Source: JBJGXI01 sp045635475 | Lineage (GTDB): Bacteria; Bacillota; Bacilli; Bacillales; Amphibacillaceae | Length of the DNA stretch: 64,000 nucleotides | Assembly: GCF_045635475.1 (NCBI RefSeq) | Contig: NZ_JBJGXI010000006.1 | Span: 62,001-126,000, forward strand | Direction: 5' to 3' | Shown here: positions 1-8,702 of the stretch, one piece after another | Layout: each line of letters starts with the position of its first letter | Numbering within the stretch: the first letter of the stretch is position 1 | Position numbers and translations under genes: made by a program | The notes under the pieces: generated by a model | What the model saw: only the letters and a program-made list of their open reading frames with translations | Databases searched by the model: none | What the model was told of the DNA's origin: nothing

Positions 1-50
1 TTCATTTTTTCACTCTAACCTGTCTCTATGAGCAATCTGCGCTTTAGTGC

Positions 51-251
51 TTATTTGACTAATTGTTCTGGTTGATCAGGAATAAACCAACACCCATTTT
101 CTGCGTGATCAATAATTACTGGTATCTGTAACCTATGAATTTCTCTTTTGATTAACCGAATAACTGCCTCTGATTCTGAATAAGCGGAATATCCTTGTAT
201 TAAGCGATTGACCTTCTCTTCCACCATTTTTGTTTGGCTGAGGATAAACAT
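51..251 (-). CDS. Small hypothetical protein (66 aa)
   Basis: I do not recognise this protein. It is short and soluble-looking, with a probable amphipathic helix in the middle and a C-terminal patch containing a Cys-Trp pair and a Pro-rich tail. A longer reading from position 281 exists, but the internal ATG at 251 is preceded by a strong GGAAGGAG site about nine bases upstream, so I prefer that start. It lies downstream of ytrI on the same strand, separated by about 190 bases of AT-rich DNA, so it is probably transcribed separately. It could be a lineage-specific sporulation or regulatory peptide; no function is assigned. Confidence 0.55.
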   Translation of the reverse strand: MFILSQTKMVEEKVNRLIQGYSAYSESEAVIRLIKREIHRLQIPVIIDHAENGCWFIPDQPEQLVK

Positions 252-444
252 AACAATATCGCTCCTTCCGAGTGGTTTCACTTTTCTATCTTAAGTATAT
301 TCCAATTTAGGCAATGCTGCTATTCATTTTTTAAATATTCAAACAAAGTTCTAATTTACCTTAATTTAATTCTCTTTCATAATACTGAATTCACACAATC
401 TGCAAACAAATTCACAGAAGGCTGTATAATATAGCTAACTGGAC

Positions 445-966
445 TCAACTGGCTATTTTCAGTTGGACACGCAGAATTAATTCTGCTGGACTGGATGGTA
501 CGATAAAAAGATGTGTGACAGATGCTTCATACATAAACTCGTCTACTTTATAGATCTTATTTTGGATTGCTGCCTCTAGCAATTTGTAATTTTCCGATAA
601 ACTAAGGATATCTCTACCTATTACATCACTTATTTGCTGTTTCATTTGTTCTACTAATTGGTGAGCGGTTAAACTGTCATTATCGAGTTTTAGTTGTTTT
701 TTATTATCGATACTAATCGTGATAGTCTCAATAGTAATTTTTTTTTTCGCTTCCTCATCTAACTGTTGTTTGCTTTCTTGTAGGCTATCATAATTTAATT
801 TCAAATCATTATAATCCGAACGCAATTCGAGGTTTTCCTCTACCCACCGTTCGTGAAATTCACCATACATATAAACAAACACACAATAAGCCACGATCGC
901 ACCAACGACTGTTCCAACAAAGAATCGCTGCCAGCTAGCTCTTTTGTAATATGGTGGGATATGCAT
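445..966 (-). CDS. ytrI: Sporulation membrane protein YtrI
   Basis: The product is a 173-residue protein with an N-terminal motif MHIPPYYKRASWQRF typical of YtrI, one membrane-spanning segment at about residues 15-37, then a coiled-coil-rich outer domain (Glu/Lys/Leu-rich, residues 45-110) and a beta-rich C-terminus. YtrI is needed for efficient sporulation in B. subtilis and is thought to act at the forespore or mother-cell membrane. The ATG at 966 overlaps the ytrH stop by one base (TGATG), and an AGAGGAAATTG ribosome site lies inside the end of ytrH, so the two are translationally coupled. A GTG three bases earlier is the alternative start. Confidence 0.9.
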   Translation of the reverse strand: MHIPPYYKRASWQRFFVGTVVGAIVAYCVFVYMYGEFHERWVEENLELRSDYNDLKLNYDSLQESKQQLDEEAKKKITIETITISIDNKKQLKLDNDSLTAHQLVEQMKQQISDVIGRDILSLSENYKLLEAAIQNKIYKVDEFMYEASVTHLFIVPSSPAELILRVQLKIAS

Positions 967-1298
967 CACTCAATTTCCTCTTGTGTGAACCATTCGATAA
1001 TGAGAATTGCCGTTTGTACGCCACCCATTGCGGAAATGATAAATATAATTTGCTTTACTAAGTCAAATGTGGATCCATCAAATATACCACGTTGAAAATT
1101 AGAAATAGCATCAAAAGTGCCACCGATTGCGGCGACAATTGCCCAGATTCGAAGCCCTCTTGCAATCCGTCCCATAAGGGTAAGCGGTGGTTCTCCAGTG
1201 GCGAACGATCCAATGCTACCAATAATTGAGCCTCCTATAACAACACCAAACGCAATAAAAAAACATTGGATAATAGAAGGAACAAGACGTTCTTCCAT
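966..1298 (-). CDS. ytrH: Sporulation membrane protein YtrH
   Basis: This 110-residue, very hydrophobic protein has three or four predicted membrane helices and the family features GSIIGSIGSF, GEPPLTL and IWAIVAAIGGTFDAI. YtrH is a mother-cell sporulation protein paired with YtrI. A longer in-frame reading begins at 1334, but the ATG at 1298 follows an AAAGGAGAGG site and gives the usual family length, so it is chosen. First gene of the ytrH-ytrI pair, divergent from dnaE. Confidence 0.92.
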   Translation of the reverse strand: MEERLVPSIIQCFFIAFGVVIGGSIIGSIGSFATGEPPLTLMGRIARGLRIWAIVAAIGGTFDAISNFQRGIFDGSTFDLVKQIIFIISAMGGVQTAILIIEWFTQEEIE

Positions 1299-1332
1299 AA
1301 ATGCCCTCTCCTTTAAAACTAGTCGTTTATTC

Positions 1333-1361
1333 AATTTATGAAAATTTCGGACAGGTTATGT
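1333..1361 (-). promoter_or_regulatory. Possible sigma-E-type promoter for ytrHI
   Basis: On the minus strand an ACATAAC-like -35 element is followed after about 15 bases by CATAAATT, which resembles the sigma-E -10 consensus CATACANT. ytrHI is a sigma-E operon in B. subtilis, which supports the reading. The match is imperfect and the assignment is tentative. Confidence 0.35.
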
Positions 1362-1426
1362 TATTCATTTCATTGTTGTCATTAATTTAGATATAATGGA
1401 AGAGAAGAAAAAGGCGGGAATAGTCT

Positions 1427-4400
1427 ATGACATTTACACATTTACAAATACGAAGTGGTTACAGCTTAATGAGAAGCTCAATTACAATTGATAAATTAGT
1501 TCAGCAGGCTAAAACACTAGGTTTCTCTGCGATCGCATTAACAGATGAACATGTAATGTATGGTGCAGTCTCCTTCTATCAAGCATGTCTTCGGGGTGGT
1601 ATAAAGCCAATCCTCGGCCTGAGCATCCATGTAGAAGATGAAAAAGGTATGGAAACGTGTATTGTGCTTGCGAAAAATAATGCCGGCTACCAGCAACTGC
1701 TTAAACTGAGCTCCTATATCGAGTTACACGGGCTTTCAGCTATAGACAAGCAGAATTTAGCTAGCTATTTATCAGATTTAATTGTAATTCTCCCTGCACA
1801 ACAAACAAGAATGGAAGAATTACAACAATCCGATCAACATCTTGTTGAAGCGTATATAAAAGATTGGTTGAAATTTGTGACGGAAGAAGATTTTTATTTA
1901 GGTGTTCAAGATTTCCAGAGCGAGGAAGAAAAGAACCAGATTTATAAGATCAAACAAATGTGTGAACAGCTTAATGTCCGGGCTACTGCAATTAGTGATG
2001 TCCGCTATCTAAATAGTGGGGATAGACCTGCTTACGATTGTTTGCGAGCAATTGATCGAGGAGTAAAATGGAACGCGGACAGTCCCAATAATGCTAGCCA
2101 ACACTTTCATTTGAAATCAGAGCATGAAATGGAAGAATACTTTGGAAATGTATGGCCGGAGCTTTTAATAGAAACGAACAATATCGCTGACCGATGTCAA
2201 GTAGAATTAGATTTTACCAAACGAATGCTACCAACGTACCCGGTGTCGGTGGGTGAAACTGCTTTTAGCTTTTTAGAAAGATTATGCTTTGAGCGATTGC
2301 CAGCTGTTTACGATCCAGTAACTGAAGCTGTAACAGAACGACTGAGCTATGAGCTTAAGGTTATCCAATCGATGCAATTTAGTGATTATTTCTTAATCGT
2401 CTGGGATTTCATCCGATTCGCCAAACAGGAGAAAATTATAGTAGGTCCTGGTAGGGGATCTGCTGCGGGTTCTTTAGTTGCTTACTTGTTAGGGATTACC
2501 GATGTAGATCCAATCCGCTATCAATTATTATTTGAACGATTTTTAAACCCAGAACGAATGACAATGCCGGACATTGATATCGATTTCTCCGATCATCGGA
2601 GAGATGAAGTACTCGCTTATGTTAGACAAAAGTATGGACAAGATCACGTAGCGCAAATTATAACATTTGGTACGTTTGCTGCACGCTCTCTTTTACGGGA
2701 ATTAATTAAGGTAATGGATATTGATCAACAAGATGCTGCGTTTTTGTTAAAAGAAATCCCAGTACAATCACAGCTTTCGATAGTTGAGAGTGTAAAGCAG
2801 TCGGATGCGTTGACATCCTATGTAAAAAAATCACAACAACTACAACTGCTATTTAAAATTGCAGCAAAGCTAGAGGGACTCCCAAGGCATATTTCCACCC
2901 ACGCAGCTGGTGTGATAATAAGTGATCGTCCACTGGTAGAGCATGTGCCGTTAACTGCATCAAGCACAGACATGAATTTAACGCAATATCCGATGAATGA
3001 TTTAGAAGCAGTGGGTTTATTAAAAATGGATTTTCTCGGGCTAAGAAACTTGACGTTGCTTGAAAGAATTTGGGCGGCAATTTCATCAAAGCAGCTAACG
3101 AAGGATTATTGGAACTCGATTCCTTTTGATGATCACGCTACGTTTAGCTTGCTTCAAAGAGGGCAAACAAATGGGATCTTTCAGTTAGAATCGCAAGGCA
3201 TGCAAAAGGTATTAACACAATTAAAACCAACAACATTTGAGGACATAGTAGCTGTTAATGCGCTTTATCGTCCTGGTCCGATGGAATATATACCTGTTTA
3301 TATTAAAAGGAAGCATAAAGAGGAGCAAGTTTCTTATCCACATCAAGATTTACAACCGATCTTAGAAAAAACATATGGCGTGCTCGTATATCAAGAACAA
3401 ATTATGCAAATTGCCAATAGATTTGCAGGGTTCTCGCTTGGACAAGCAGACATTTTGCGTCGTGCAGTTAGTAAAAAACAGCTATCGATTTTTAATGAGC
3501 AACGAGCTTTCTTTATTAAAGGGTGTATAGCTAAAGGCTACAAGCAGGAGGTAGCGGAGCAGATATTCGATTGGATTGTTCAGTTTGCTAACTATGGTTT
3601 TAACCGAAGTCATGCTGTTGCATATAGTGTCATCTCCTACCATCTAGCCTATTTAAAAGCACATTATCCGGCGCATTTTTTTGCAGAGGTTTTAAGCTCT
3701 GTCTCTAATAATCAGGATAAATTGCGTCTTTACATAAGAGAAGCGAAGGGTTTTAACGTCGACGTATTAGCACCGTCTATTAACGATAGTTTTGGGAAAT
3801 TCACGGTGGAAAAGAATCAAATTCGTATGGGTTTATCAACAATTAAAGGCGTAGGAATTCAAGCTGTAAAAGAAATTGTTCGCGCTCGTAAAGATGGCTC
3901 GTTTAAACATCTGTTTGATTTCTGTTTACGCGTTCCGCTAAAGGTGGTTACTCGACAAGTGATCGAGGCACTGATTATGGCAGGTGCATTTGATGACACA
4001 TATAAAAATAGAGCGAGTTTACTCGCGTCCATTGATCAAGCAATCGAGCAAGGCGAATTATTTCGAGAATTTGAAGATCAACCTTCATTTTTCCAAAATG
4101 ATGTAGAATTTGAAGTATCGTATTTAGAAACAGAAGATTTTACGCAAATGAAGAAACTCGCTTTTGAAAAGGATGTGCTTGGTGTATATATGTCTGACCA
4201 TCCGTTAGCATCGCACCGTGCACAGCTGCGTGCCAAGGGCTATATTCCCTTAGTTGATACGGCAAAATATATCGGAAATAAACATTGTTTCGTAAGCGCA
4301 GTTATTCAAGAAATTAAAACTATTCGTACAAAGCGCGGAGAACCAATGTCATTTTTATCCTTGGGAGATGAAAGAGGAGAAATTGATGCTGTGCTATTTC

Positions 4401-4780
4401 CAGACCTACACAGGGAAGTAAATAGATGGCTAAAAGAAGAATCGATTGTCTTTATAACTGGGAAGGTAGAGCAACGAGATAATCGTATTCAACTCATATT
4501 AGCAGATGTGAAACCATTTAATGAAGAAGTGCTCCTAGAAGATTCAGGACAACGCTTATTTATAAAAGTATCGGATGAAAATGATAGTACGGCATTAACA
4601 AAATTAAAACAATTCGCAAATCTGTATCCCGGTGATGTTCCAGTGATTTTGTACCATGACCATCGCAAAAAGACATATCAATTATCTAGTGAATATAATC
4701 TGAAACCGACGCATGAACTGATCAAGTCGTGTCAACAAGCTTTTGGTAAGGGGAATGTCGCGATTCAAAATAAAAAATAG
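1427..4780 (+). CDS. dnaE: DNA polymerase III alpha subunit DnaE
   Basis: This is the 1117-residue error-prone/lagging-strand replicative polymerase of Firmicutes (B. subtilis DnaE is about 1115 aa). An N-terminal PHP domain (about residues 1-200) is followed by the C-family polymerase core with GPGRGSAAGSLVAYLLG and the catalytic acidic motif MPDIDIDF near residue 385, a YRPGPMEYIP block, a helix-hairpin-helix region near residue 800, and a C-terminal OB fold after residue 950. No proofreading domain is present, as expected for this subclass. The PHP signature reads HLQIRSGYS, so the second metal-binding His is replaced by Arg. The ATG follows AAGGCGGGA. Confidence 0.97.
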   Translation: MTFTHLQIRSGYSLMRSSITIDKLVQQAKTLGFSAIALTDEHVMYGAVSFYQACLRGGIKPILGLSIHVEDEKGMETCIVLAKNNAGYQQLLKLSSYIELHGLSAIDKQNLASYLSDLIVILPAQQTRMEELQQSDQHLVEAYIKDWLKFVTEEDFYLGVQDFQSEEEKNQIYKIKQMCEQLNVRATAISDVRYLNSGDRPAYDCLRAIDRGVKWNADSPNNASQHFHLKSEHEMEEYFGNVWPELLIETNNIADRCQVELDFTKRMLPTYPVSVGETAFSFLERLCFERLPAVYDPVTEAVTERLSYELKVIQSMQFSDYFLIVWDFIRFAKQEKIIVGPGRGSAAGSLVAYLLGITDVDPIRYQLLFERFLNPERMTMPDIDIDFSDHRRDEVLAYVRQKYGQDHVAQIITFGTFAARSLLRELIKVMDIDQQDAAFLLKEIPVQSQLSIVESVKQSDALTSYVKKSQQLQLLFKIAAKLEGLPRHISTHAAGVIISDRPLVEHVPLTASSTDMNLTQYPMNDLEAVGLLKMDFLGLRNLTLLERIWAAISSKQLTKDYWNSIPFDDHATFSLLQRGQTNGIFQLESQGMQKVLTQLKPTTFEDIVAVNALYRPGPMEYIPVYIKRKHKEEQVSYPHQDLQPILEKTYGVLVYQEQIMQIANRFAGFSLGQADILRRAVSKKQLSIFNEQRAFFIKGCIAKGYKQEVAEQIFDWIVQFANYGFNRSHAVAYSVISYHLAYLKAHYPAHFFAEVLSSVSNNQDKLRLYIREAKGFNVDVLAPSINDSFGKFTVEKNQIRMGLSTIKGVGIQAVKEIVRARKDGSFKHLFDFCLRVPLKVVTRQVIEALIMAGAFDDTYKNRASLLASIDQAIEQGELFREFEDQPSFFQNDVEFEVSYLETEDFTQMKKLAFEKDVLGVYMSDHPLASHRAQLRAKGYIPLVDTAKYIGNKHCFVSAVIQEIKTIRTKRGEPMSFLSLGDERGEIDAVLFPDLHREVNRWLKEESIVFITGKVEQRDNRIQLILADVKPFNEEVLLEDSGQRLFIKVSDENDSTALTKLKQFANLYPGDVPVILYHDHRKKTYQLSSEYNLKPTHELIKSCQQAFGKGNVAIQNKK

Positions 4781-4868
4781 TTGGTAGCGTGAGGATATGC
4801 AATTAAGAGGCATATACTTGTATAACGAATAATAATAATTTGAAATAAAGCAGCTAAAATGACGAGGG

Positions 4869-4896
4869 TTTACACGTTCAACTTATTTGGTATAAT
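4869..4896 (+). promoter_or_regulatory. Sigma-A promoter of the gntR-accDA unit
   Basis: A TTTACA -35 hexamer is followed by a 16-base spacer and a perfect TATAAT at 4891-4896. It lies about 140 bases upstream of the GntR-family gene and immediately before the palindrome at 4911-4921. Confidence 0.65.
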
Positions 4897-4910
4897 GTAG
4901 TAGTTGTTAT

Positions 4911-4921
4911 TGGTCAGACCA
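4911..4921. promoter_or_regulatory. FadR/GntR-type operator TGGTCAGACCA
   Basis: This is a perfect 11-base palindrome centred on A, located 15-25 bases downstream of the -10 hexamer. TGGT-N3-ACCA is the half-site pattern used by FadR-subfamily GntR regulators (FadR, PdhR and LldR sites have this core). The next gene encodes such a regulator, so autoregulation, and control of accDA by readthrough, is the simple inference. Confidence 0.65.
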
Positions 4922-5036
4922 CCTAGTTACCTATACTAGATTTATGCTCTCTAACAACTATGGATCTACATTTTAAATAGGATTGACGATCCTTATAGTC
5001 CTGAGCAATAGGATGAAGGAGTGAGCTTTACGATTA

Positions 5037-5648
5037 ATGAGCAATTCAAAAGCAAAGGTATATGAAGAAGTATTAAAAGAGATCCAGAAGTTTATTACGA
5101 CGAATCATTTACAGTCTGGAGACAAGCTTCCGTCTGAACGAGAGTTAGCTGAAAAACTAGATGCAGGACGTTCGTCAATAAGAGAAGCGCTTAGAGCAAT
5201 GGAATTGTTAGGTTTAATTGAAACACGAAGAGGAGAAGGCACTTATTTGTGTTCTTATCAGTCTTATCACACCGTAGAGTTACTTTCTACATTTATTTTG
5301 AATGAAACACATACAAGACATGATTTACTGTTAACAAAAAAGATAATCGAAAAAGAAGCTACCAAATTAGCATTTAGTCACATGCATTTATCAGCGATAG
5401 AAGATTTAAAATCAGCTTTCCATGACCCGAAACTTGGCCGAGCGCAAAAGCATGCTGCGTTTTTTTTAGTTATTTTTCAGTATGCTGAAAATAGTTTGTT
5501 ACAAAGAATTTGGGAGTTAATGGAGAATTTCACTAATACCTTTCATACTATTTCATATCATGATCAATTTTACGAACAATTAATCAAGATGCTAGAAAAT
5601 AGAAAGTATGAACAAATTGAAGAGCTATTTAACCGTATTTATTTATAG
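5037..5648 (+). CDS. GntR-family (FadR subfamily) transcriptional regulator
   Basis: Residues 1-75 form a winged helix-turn-helix with the FadR-type signature SGDKLPSERELAEKL and SRSSIREALRAMELLGLI-like text; residues 80-203 form a short all-helical FCD-like ligand domain. The ATG has a GGAG site about 15 bases away, longer than ideal. It sits 51 bases before accD on the same strand, with a matching operator in its own promoter, so it probably regulates itself and acetyl-CoA carboxylase genes. In B. subtilis malic enzyme ytsJ occupies this slot. The ligand is unknown; an acyl-CoA, malonyl-CoA or organic acid would fit the subfamily. Confidence 0.85.
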   Translation: MSNSKAKVYEEVLKEIQKFITTNHLQSGDKLPSERELAEKLDAGRSSIREALRAMELLGLIETRRGEGTYLCSYQSYHTVELLSTFILNETHTRHDLLLTKKIIEKEATKLAFSHMHLSAIEDLKSAFHDPKLGRAQKHAAFFLVIFQYAENSLLQRIWELMENFTNTFHTISYHDQFYEQLIKMLENRKYEQIEELFNRIYL

Positions 5649-5699
5649 TTTTTGGTAGTGAAAAAAGATAGGCTCTGGTAAAAGAAGGAGGAATAACCT

Positions 5700-6560
5700 T
5701 TGCTTAAAGATTTTTTTAGTAAAAAAAAGAAATATGCGTCCATTCCAAGTGATAAAGCAAGACAAGATATACCTGAGGGAATCATGCAAAAATGCGAGGG
5801 TTGTCAGAAAATCTATTACCGAAAAGAAATGAAAAAAAATCTTAACGTTTGTCCTAATTGTGCTCACCATCATCTAATGCCAGCTTTCGAACGTATCGAG
5901 AGTTTATTAGACGAGGGATCTTTTATTGAATGGGACAAGCAATTAATTTCAAATAATCCGCTTCAGTTTCCAGATTATGAGGATAAGCTTGCTAAGGACA
6001 GAAAAAAGACAGGATTAAACGAAGCAATTGTAACTGGAAAAGGTTCAATCAATGGATTTCATACAGCGATTGCAGTAATGGACGGTCGCTTTCGAATGGG
6101 AAGTATGGGATCTGTAGTCGGGGAAAAAATTGCCCGAGCAATTGAAAATGCACGTAAAGAAAAAATTCCATTTATCATCTTTACTGCTTCCGGTGGAGCG
6201 AGAATGCAGGAAGGTGTATTGAGTCTTATGCAAATGAGTAAAACATCTGTTGCTATTCAACGCCTTCATGCATCAGGAGGATTAATGATCTCTGTCATGA
6301 CTAATCCTACGACAGGAGGGGTTTCTGCAAGTTTTGCATCCCTCGGTGATTATAATTTTGCAGAGCCAGGTGCTTTAATAGGATTTGCAGGTAGACGGAT
6401 TATTGAACAAACGATTCGCGAAAAATTACCAGATGATTTTCAGACAGCTGAATTTCAACTAGAGCATGGACAGTTAGATAAAGTTATTCCAAGACAAGAG
6501 ATGAAAAAAGTGTTGTCAACTGTACTAGAGATCCATCAGCTAGGAGGTGCATCCTCGTAA
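5700..6560 (+). CDS. accD: Acetyl-CoA carboxylase carboxyltransferase subunit beta
   Basis: AccD forms the carboxyltransferase with AccA, moving the carboxyl group from carboxybiotin to acetyl-CoA to make malonyl-CoA for fatty acid synthesis. The 286-residue protein has the N-terminal zinc ribbon with Cys32, Cys35, Cys51 and Cys54, followed by a crotonase fold containing FTASGGARMQEG and TTGGVSASFASLGD, which build the oxyanion hole. Translation starts at a TTG at 5700 after AAGAAGGAGG; no better start is available. It overlaps accA by one base (TAATG). Confidence 0.96.
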   Translation: MLKDFFSKKKKYASIPSDKARQDIPEGIMQKCEGCQKIYYRKEMKKNLNVCPNCAHHHLMPAFERIESLLDEGSFIEWDKQLISNNPLQFPDYEDKLAKDRKKTGLNEAIVTGKGSINGFHTAIAVMDGRFRMGSMGSVVGEKIARAIENARKEKIPFIIFTASGGARMQEGVLSLMQMSKTSVAIQRLHASGGLMISVMTNPTTGGVSASFASLGDYNFAEPGALIGFAGRRIIEQTIREKLPDDFQTAEFQLEHGQLDKVIPRQEMKKVLSTVLEIHQLGGASS

Positions 6561-7522
6561 TGAAGCAAATTATGGAGTTTGAAAAACCAATTATTGAGCT
6601 GCGAGAAAAAATTGCTGAACTTAAGCAATTAACCGTAGAAAGTGATATAGATCTGACAAGTGAAATCGCAACGCTTGAAGCGAGATTAGAAAAGTTAGAG
6701 AGTGACATCTACGGAAATTTAAATCCATGGGATCGGGTGCAAATTGCTCGACACGTAAACCGGCCAACTACATTAGATTATATTCCGTATTTATTTACTG
6801 ATTTCATAGAGTTTCATGGTGATCGATTTTTTGGTGATGATGAAGCAATTGTTGCTGGTATTGCTAAATATCATGGCCAAGCGATTACTGTAATTGGCCA
6901 TCAACGTGGGAAAAATACGAAAGAGAATATTCGTCGTAATTTTGGAAGCCCGCATCCAGAAGGTTACCGCAAGGCACTACGACATATGAAGCAAGCAGAG
7001 AAATTTAATAGACCTATTATATGTTTTATTGACACAAAGGGTGCCTATCCAGGTAGAGCTGCAGAGGAACGAGGCCAAAGTGAAGCAATTGCAAGAAACC
7101 TTATGGAAATGGCCGGGCTTAAAGTTCCTATTGTGTGTATAGTTATAGGGGAAGGTGGCTCTGGTGGTGCCTTAGCATTAGGTGTTGGTGACCATATCCA
7201 TATGCTAGAGAATTCCACGTATTCGGTTATTTCACCTGAAGGTGCTGCCGCATTATTATGGAAAGATTCTACCCAAGCAAAGCGGGCAGCGGAATCATTA
7301 AAAATCACTTCGTATGATTTGAAAAAGCTTGGAATTATAGAGGAAATAATTTCAGAGCCAAGAGGTGGGGCACACCGTGATGTTGAAGTACAAGCAAAAT
7401 CAATCGATGAAGTCATTACAGCATCTTTAAATCAACTGTCTAAAGAGAATTCGGAAACATTGTTAGAGAAAAGATGGGAAAAATATAAAAATATTGGTGA
7501 CGTAACTACTTTACCAGAGTGA
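6560..7522 (+). CDS. accA: Acetyl-CoA carboxylase carboxyltransferase subunit alpha
   Basis: The 320-residue alpha subunit of the malonyl-CoA-forming carboxyltransferase. An N-terminal helical region (MEFEKPIIELREKIAELK) is followed by a crotonase domain with GHQRGKNTKEN, FIDTKGAYPGRAAEERGQ and IGEGGSGGALALGVGD, all family signatures. The ATG overlaps the accD stop by one base and uses a TAGGAGGTG site inside accD, so subunits are produced in a coupled way. An alternative ATG four codons in (MEFEKP) is possible. Confidence 0.97.
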   Translation: MKQIMEFEKPIIELREKIAELKQLTVESDIDLTSEIATLEARLEKLESDIYGNLNPWDRVQIARHVNRPTTLDYIPYLFTDFIEFHGDRFFGDDEAIVAGIAKYHGQAITVIGHQRGKNTKENIRRNFGSPHPEGYRKALRHMKQAEKFNRPIICFIDTKGAYPGRAAEERGQSEAIARNLMEMAGLKVPIVCIVIGEGGSGGALALGVGDHIHMLENSTYSVISPEGAAALLWKDSTQAKRAAESLKITSYDLKKLGIIEEIISEPRGGAHRDVEVQAKSIDEVITASLNQLSKENSETLLEKRWEKYKNIGDVTTLPE

Positions 7523-7528
7523 ATTTTG

Positions 7529-7562
7529 CCTTGTCTCCTGTGAGACAGGGCTGGTTTTTTGT
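7529..7562 (+). terminator. Rho-independent terminator after accA
   Basis: A 9-bp stem CCTTGTCTC/GAGACAGGG (one G-T pair) with a 4-base loop is followed by a T run. It ends the accDA unit. Confidence 0.85.
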
Positions 7563-7709
7563 AGAAAAAAATAAATTTGTAACAATTTCAGGTGTGAATC
7601 GGGATATTTTCTTGTATAATTAAATGTTGATGATGTAGTTGTTTAGATATGTCTTTGTATGGGGAAAAAATAAAGGGGAAATCTTTTATAATAAGAGGTG
7701 AAATGAACA

Positions 7710-8669
7710 ATGAAGAAAATTGGTGTTTTAACAAGTGGTGGAGATGCTCCAGGAATGAATGCGGCTGTTCGCGCTGTTGTGAGAAAAGCAATCTACCATA
7801 ATATAGAGATTTATGGTGTTTACAATGGATATCAAGGCCTGATGGAAGGTAACATTAAAAGGATGGAGCTAGGTTCTGTTGGCGATATTATTCAACGTGG
7901 AGGCACAATCCTTTATTCCGCTCGAAGTGAGGAATTTAAAACTGAAGAAGGACAGCAGAAGGCGATTGAGCAATTGAACAAGATCGGTATCGAAGGTTTA
8001 ATTGTTATCGGTGGTGATGGTTCCTTTATGGGGGCAAAAAAGTTAACCGAAAAGGGTTACCCTTGTATTGGTGTGCCCGGTACAATTGATAATGATATTC
8101 CGGGAACAGATTTCACAATTGGTTTCGATACAGCGTTAAATACAATTATCGATGCAATTGACAAAATTCGTGATACAGCAACCTCTCATGAACGTACATA
8201 TGTTATTGAAGTAATGGGGAGACATGCCGGGGATTTAGCACTCTGGGCAGGACTTGCCGATGGTGCAGAAAGTATTCTAATTCCGGAGAAGGCTGAGGAT
8301 TTTGAACAAGTTGTTGAGAAATTAAAACGTGGTCAGGAACGAGGGAAAAAACATAGCATTATTATTTTAGCTGAAGGTGTTGGAAATGGAACAGAGGTTG
8401 GCCAGCGAATTAAGGAAGCTACGCAAATGGAAACTAGAGTTACAATCCTAGGTCACATTCAACGTGGTGGATCACCAACCGGAAGCGATCGTGTTCTTGC
8501 CAGCCGTTTAGGAGCAAAAGCTGTTGATTTGTTATTAGCAGGTAAAGCAGGCAGAATGGTAGGTATACAAAACAACAAGTTAGTTGATCACGATATTATT
8601 GAAATTTTGTCAAAGCCACATCAGATTGATATGGACATGTACAAGTTATCTAACGAATTATCTATATAA
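7710..8669 (+). CDS. pfkA: 6-phosphofructokinase
   Basis: ATP-dependent phosphofructokinase, converting fructose-6-phosphate to fructose-1,6-bisphosphate in glycolysis. The 319-residue length equals the bacterial PfkA standard. Visible signatures are GVLTSGGDAPGMNAAVR at the N-terminus (ATP site), IGGDGSFMGA, PGTIDNDIPGTD with the catalytic Asp, VMGRHAGDLA, and GHIQRGGSPTGSDR (fructose-6-phosphate binding). An AGAGGTGA site precedes the ATG. A TATAAT at 7615-7620 is a probable -10. It is followed after 33 bases by pyk, forming a glycolytic pair. Confidence 0.97.
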   Translation: MKKIGVLTSGGDAPGMNAAVRAVVRKAIYHNIEIYGVYNGYQGLMEGNIKRMELGSVGDIIQRGGTILYSARSEEFKTEEGQQKAIEQLNKIGIEGLIVIGGDGSFMGAKKLTEKGYPCIGVPGTIDNDIPGTDFTIGFDTALNTIIDAIDKIRDTATSHERTYVIEVMGRHAGDLALWAGLADGAESILIPEKAEDFEQVVEKLKRGQERGKKHSIIILAEGVGNGTEVGQRIKEATQMETRVTILGHIQRGGSPTGSDRVLASRLGAKAVDLLLAGKAGRMVGIQNNKLVDHDIIEILSKPHQIDMDMYKLSNELSI

Positions 8670-8702
8670 GCATCTGTTAGGAAATAAGGAGGACATTTAA
8701 CA

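Noticed and set aside
4795..4816. ATATGC/GCATAT hairpin after dnaE as a terminator
   Set aside because: The stem is only six base pairs and no T run follows it.
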